From UBA1206 sp045643125 (GTDB lineage Bacteria; Bacillota; Clostridia; Oscillospirales; CAG-382): DNA of 7,727 nt. A program made the translations under genes and the position numbers. The stretch spans positions 1 to 7,727 of the forward strand of contig JAZUKE010000042.1 of NCBI GenBank assembly GCA_045643125.1, written 5' to 3'. Positions 7,118-7,727 of the stretch are shown here, piece by piece. The notes below the pieces were generated by a model. That model was not told the origin of the DNA, ran no database searches, and saw nothing but the letters and a program-made list of their open reading frames with translations. Positions within the stretch are counted from its first letter, which is position 1, and each line of letters begins with the position of its first letter.

Positions 7118-7367
7118 CAGTTTCTTTACACGCTTTGTATTTTAACCTCGTTGCCATTCCTCCGCGGATATGCCGTTCGCTTTTGTTTTTGTCAAGCAGC
7201 CTGCGAAGTCTCAGATACAGCGCCTTGTCCGTGTATCTGAGCCGGTATGACACGTCCTTGTGTACGGTCGATTTCGACACTCCGAATGCCTTGGCGGCGC
7301 GCCGTACCGTTGAATCGTTTTCGAGCATATATACCGCTATCCGTACCGCTCTGTCGTCTTCGTTCAA
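7104..7367 (-). CDS. spoIIID: Sporulation transcriptional regulator SpoIIID
   Basis: SpoIIID is a small DNA-binding protein that acts in the mother cell during sporulation, activating and repressing genes of the sigma-E regulon. The 87-residue product matches the family in length and along its whole sequence. A helix-turn-helix occupies about 20-39 (TVRRAAKAFGVSKSTVHKDV), and the hallmark RHIRGG.AT.LKYK lies at 65-78, within the basic C-terminal region that also contacts DNA in B. subtilis SpoIIID. The start is TTG: an in-frame stop lies 7 codons upstream, no ATG or GTG lies between, and the next ATG (residue 14) would cut conserved sequence. AGGGAG lies 10 nt before the TTG. The recognition helix GVSKSTVHKD looks intact. 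The neighbours, ribokinase and divergent galE, give no functional hint. Its presence implies an endospore former, or a descendant of one. Confidence 0.93.
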   Translation of the reverse strand: MNEDDRAVRIAVYMLENDSTVRRAAKAFGVSKSTVHKDVSYRLRYTDKALYLRLRRLLDKNKSERHIRGGMATRLKYKACKETVDKT

Positions 7368-7396
7368 ATATCTGTCACTCCCTACTCAAAAAACTG

Positions 7397-7413
7397 TTTT
7401 CCCACGGTGAAAA
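7397..7413. repeat. Imperfect dyad upstream of spoIIID
   Basis: The + strand reads TTTTCCCACGGTGAAAA, with TTTTC and GAAAA arms flanking an imperfect centre. On the - strand, TTTTCACCGTG matches the unit TTTCCACCGTG at 76-86 in 10 of 11 bases. It lies 30 nt upstream of the spoIIID start, where a regulator could act. No known factor is recognised and chance cannot be excluded. Confidence 0.3.
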
Positions 7414-7440
7414 TATATGCAAATTATCGAAAGGAAATGA
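7412..7440 (-). promoter_or_regulatory. Possible sigma-E-type promoter for spoIIID
   Basis: On the - strand, TCATTTC (7440-7434) and CATATATT (7419-7412) are 14 bp apart. They resemble the B. subtilis mother-cell sigma-E pattern (about KMATATT and CATACAMT) at five of seven and six of eight positions. B. subtilis spoIIID is known to be sigma-E dependent, which makes the match plausible. The site would start transcription near 7405, about 38 nt before the TTG. AT-rich DNA gives such matches easily. Confidence 0.35.
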
Positions 7441-7451
7441 GAGAGTATCTA

Positions 7452-7480
7452 TTGATTTATTTGTTTTTTTGTGGTATCAT
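7452..7480 (+). promoter_or_regulatory. Extended -10 sigma-A-type promoter for galE
   Basis: TTGATT (7452-7457) and TATCAT (7475-7480) are separated by 17 bp. TG at 7472-7473 sits one base before the -10 box, the extended -10 arrangement. Transcription would start near 7487, about 25 nt before the galE ATG. It is divergent from spoIIID. Confidence 0.7.
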
Positions 7481-7511
7481 CATTTGTACAACAAAGAAAA
7501 GAAGGTATCTT

Positions 7512-7727
7512 ATGAACATACTCGTCACCGGCGGAACAGGTTTTATCGGTTCCCACACCACAGTAGAACTCATCAAATGCGGTCATAATCCCGTCATCGT
7601 CGACAACCTCGCAAATTCAAAGATAACGGTGCTTGACAAAATAAAAGAGATCAGCGGCGTCAAACCCGATTTTTACGAACTCGACGTAGCCGACAAAGCG
7701 GCTCTTTCCGAGGTCTTCAAAAAATAT
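7512..7727 (+). CDS. galE: UDP-glucose 4-epimerase, N-terminal part (cut by window end)
   Basis: GalE interconverts UDP-glucose and UDP-galactose with bound NAD, in galactose use and in making surface sugars. Only the first 72 codons are present of the roughly 330-340 typical for the family; the rest lies beyond the window. The NAD-binding Rossmann start TGGTGFIGSH (6-15) is complete. The second beta strand ends VIVDNLANS, with Asp31 placed to bind the adenine ribose. Asp58 in ELDVAD matches the conserved GDI/LDV position. The DNL.NS sequence favours GalE over other nucleotide-sugar epimerases of the short-chain dehydrogenase family. AAGG (7502-7505) lies 6 nt before the ATG. It has its own promoter and is divergent from spoIIID. 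Confidence 0.85.
   Translation, partial: MNILVTGGTGFIGSHTTVELIKCGHNPVIVDNLANSKITVLDKIKEISGVKPDFYELDVADKAALSEVFKKY

Noticed and set aside
7111..7410. A 99-codon + strand frame over spoIIID
   Set aside because: It is antisense to a well-conserved SpoIIID, with no ribosome-binding site and no recognisable domain.
1..7727. A novel defence, mobile or biosynthetic system
   Set aside because: Every long open frame is assigned to a common housekeeping, sporulation or sugar-metabolism family, and the spacers are short with conventional promoters and terminators.

Overview
The window reads as ordinary chromosomal DNA from an endospore-forming member of the Bacillota, most likely an uncultured or gut-type Clostridia. 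The evidence is a SpoIIID sporulation regulator, a lipobox PrsA-type foldase, strong GGAGG Shine-Dalgarno sites, sigma-A-type promoters, frequent ATA isoleucine codons, and coding DNA of balanced GC between AT-rich spacers. No mobile element, CRISPR array, tRNA or rRNA is visible, and there is no sign of recent transfer.

Region 1 (about 1-5957, + strand) is a housekeeping block. An AT- and pyrimidine-rich leader carries a short tandem/dyad element and a near-consensus promoter (TTGACA, 17 bp, TAGAAT). It is followed by pth (peptidyl-tRNA hydrolase), mfd (transcription-repair coupling factor) 13 nt later, and a PrsA-like peptidyl-prolyl isomerase lipoprotein 67 nt after that. A strong Rho-independent terminator closes the block. 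pth rescues stalled translation, mfd rescues stalled RNA polymerase and recruits nucleotide excision repair, and the foldase acts outside the membrane. They probably share transcription rather than a pathway.

Region 2 (6103-7440, - strand) converges on region 1. It holds spoIIID (mother-cell sporulation regulator, TTG start) and then a ribokinase-family sugar kinase. The kinase has its own near-consensus promoter, whose -35 box lies inside the last codons of spoIIID. A tentative sigma-E-type promoter precedes spoIIID.

Region 3 (7452-7727, + strand) is divergent from spoIIID: an extended -10 promoter and the first 72 codons of galE (UDP-glucose 4-epimerase), cut by the window edge.

I found no convincing new system. 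The points most worth a second look are an apparent degenerate second parvulin-like repeat in the foldase, the ribokinase promoter nested in spoIIID, a small hairpin over the foldase ribosome-binding site, and a CAC-N-GTG-centred element found upstream of pth and of spoIIID.
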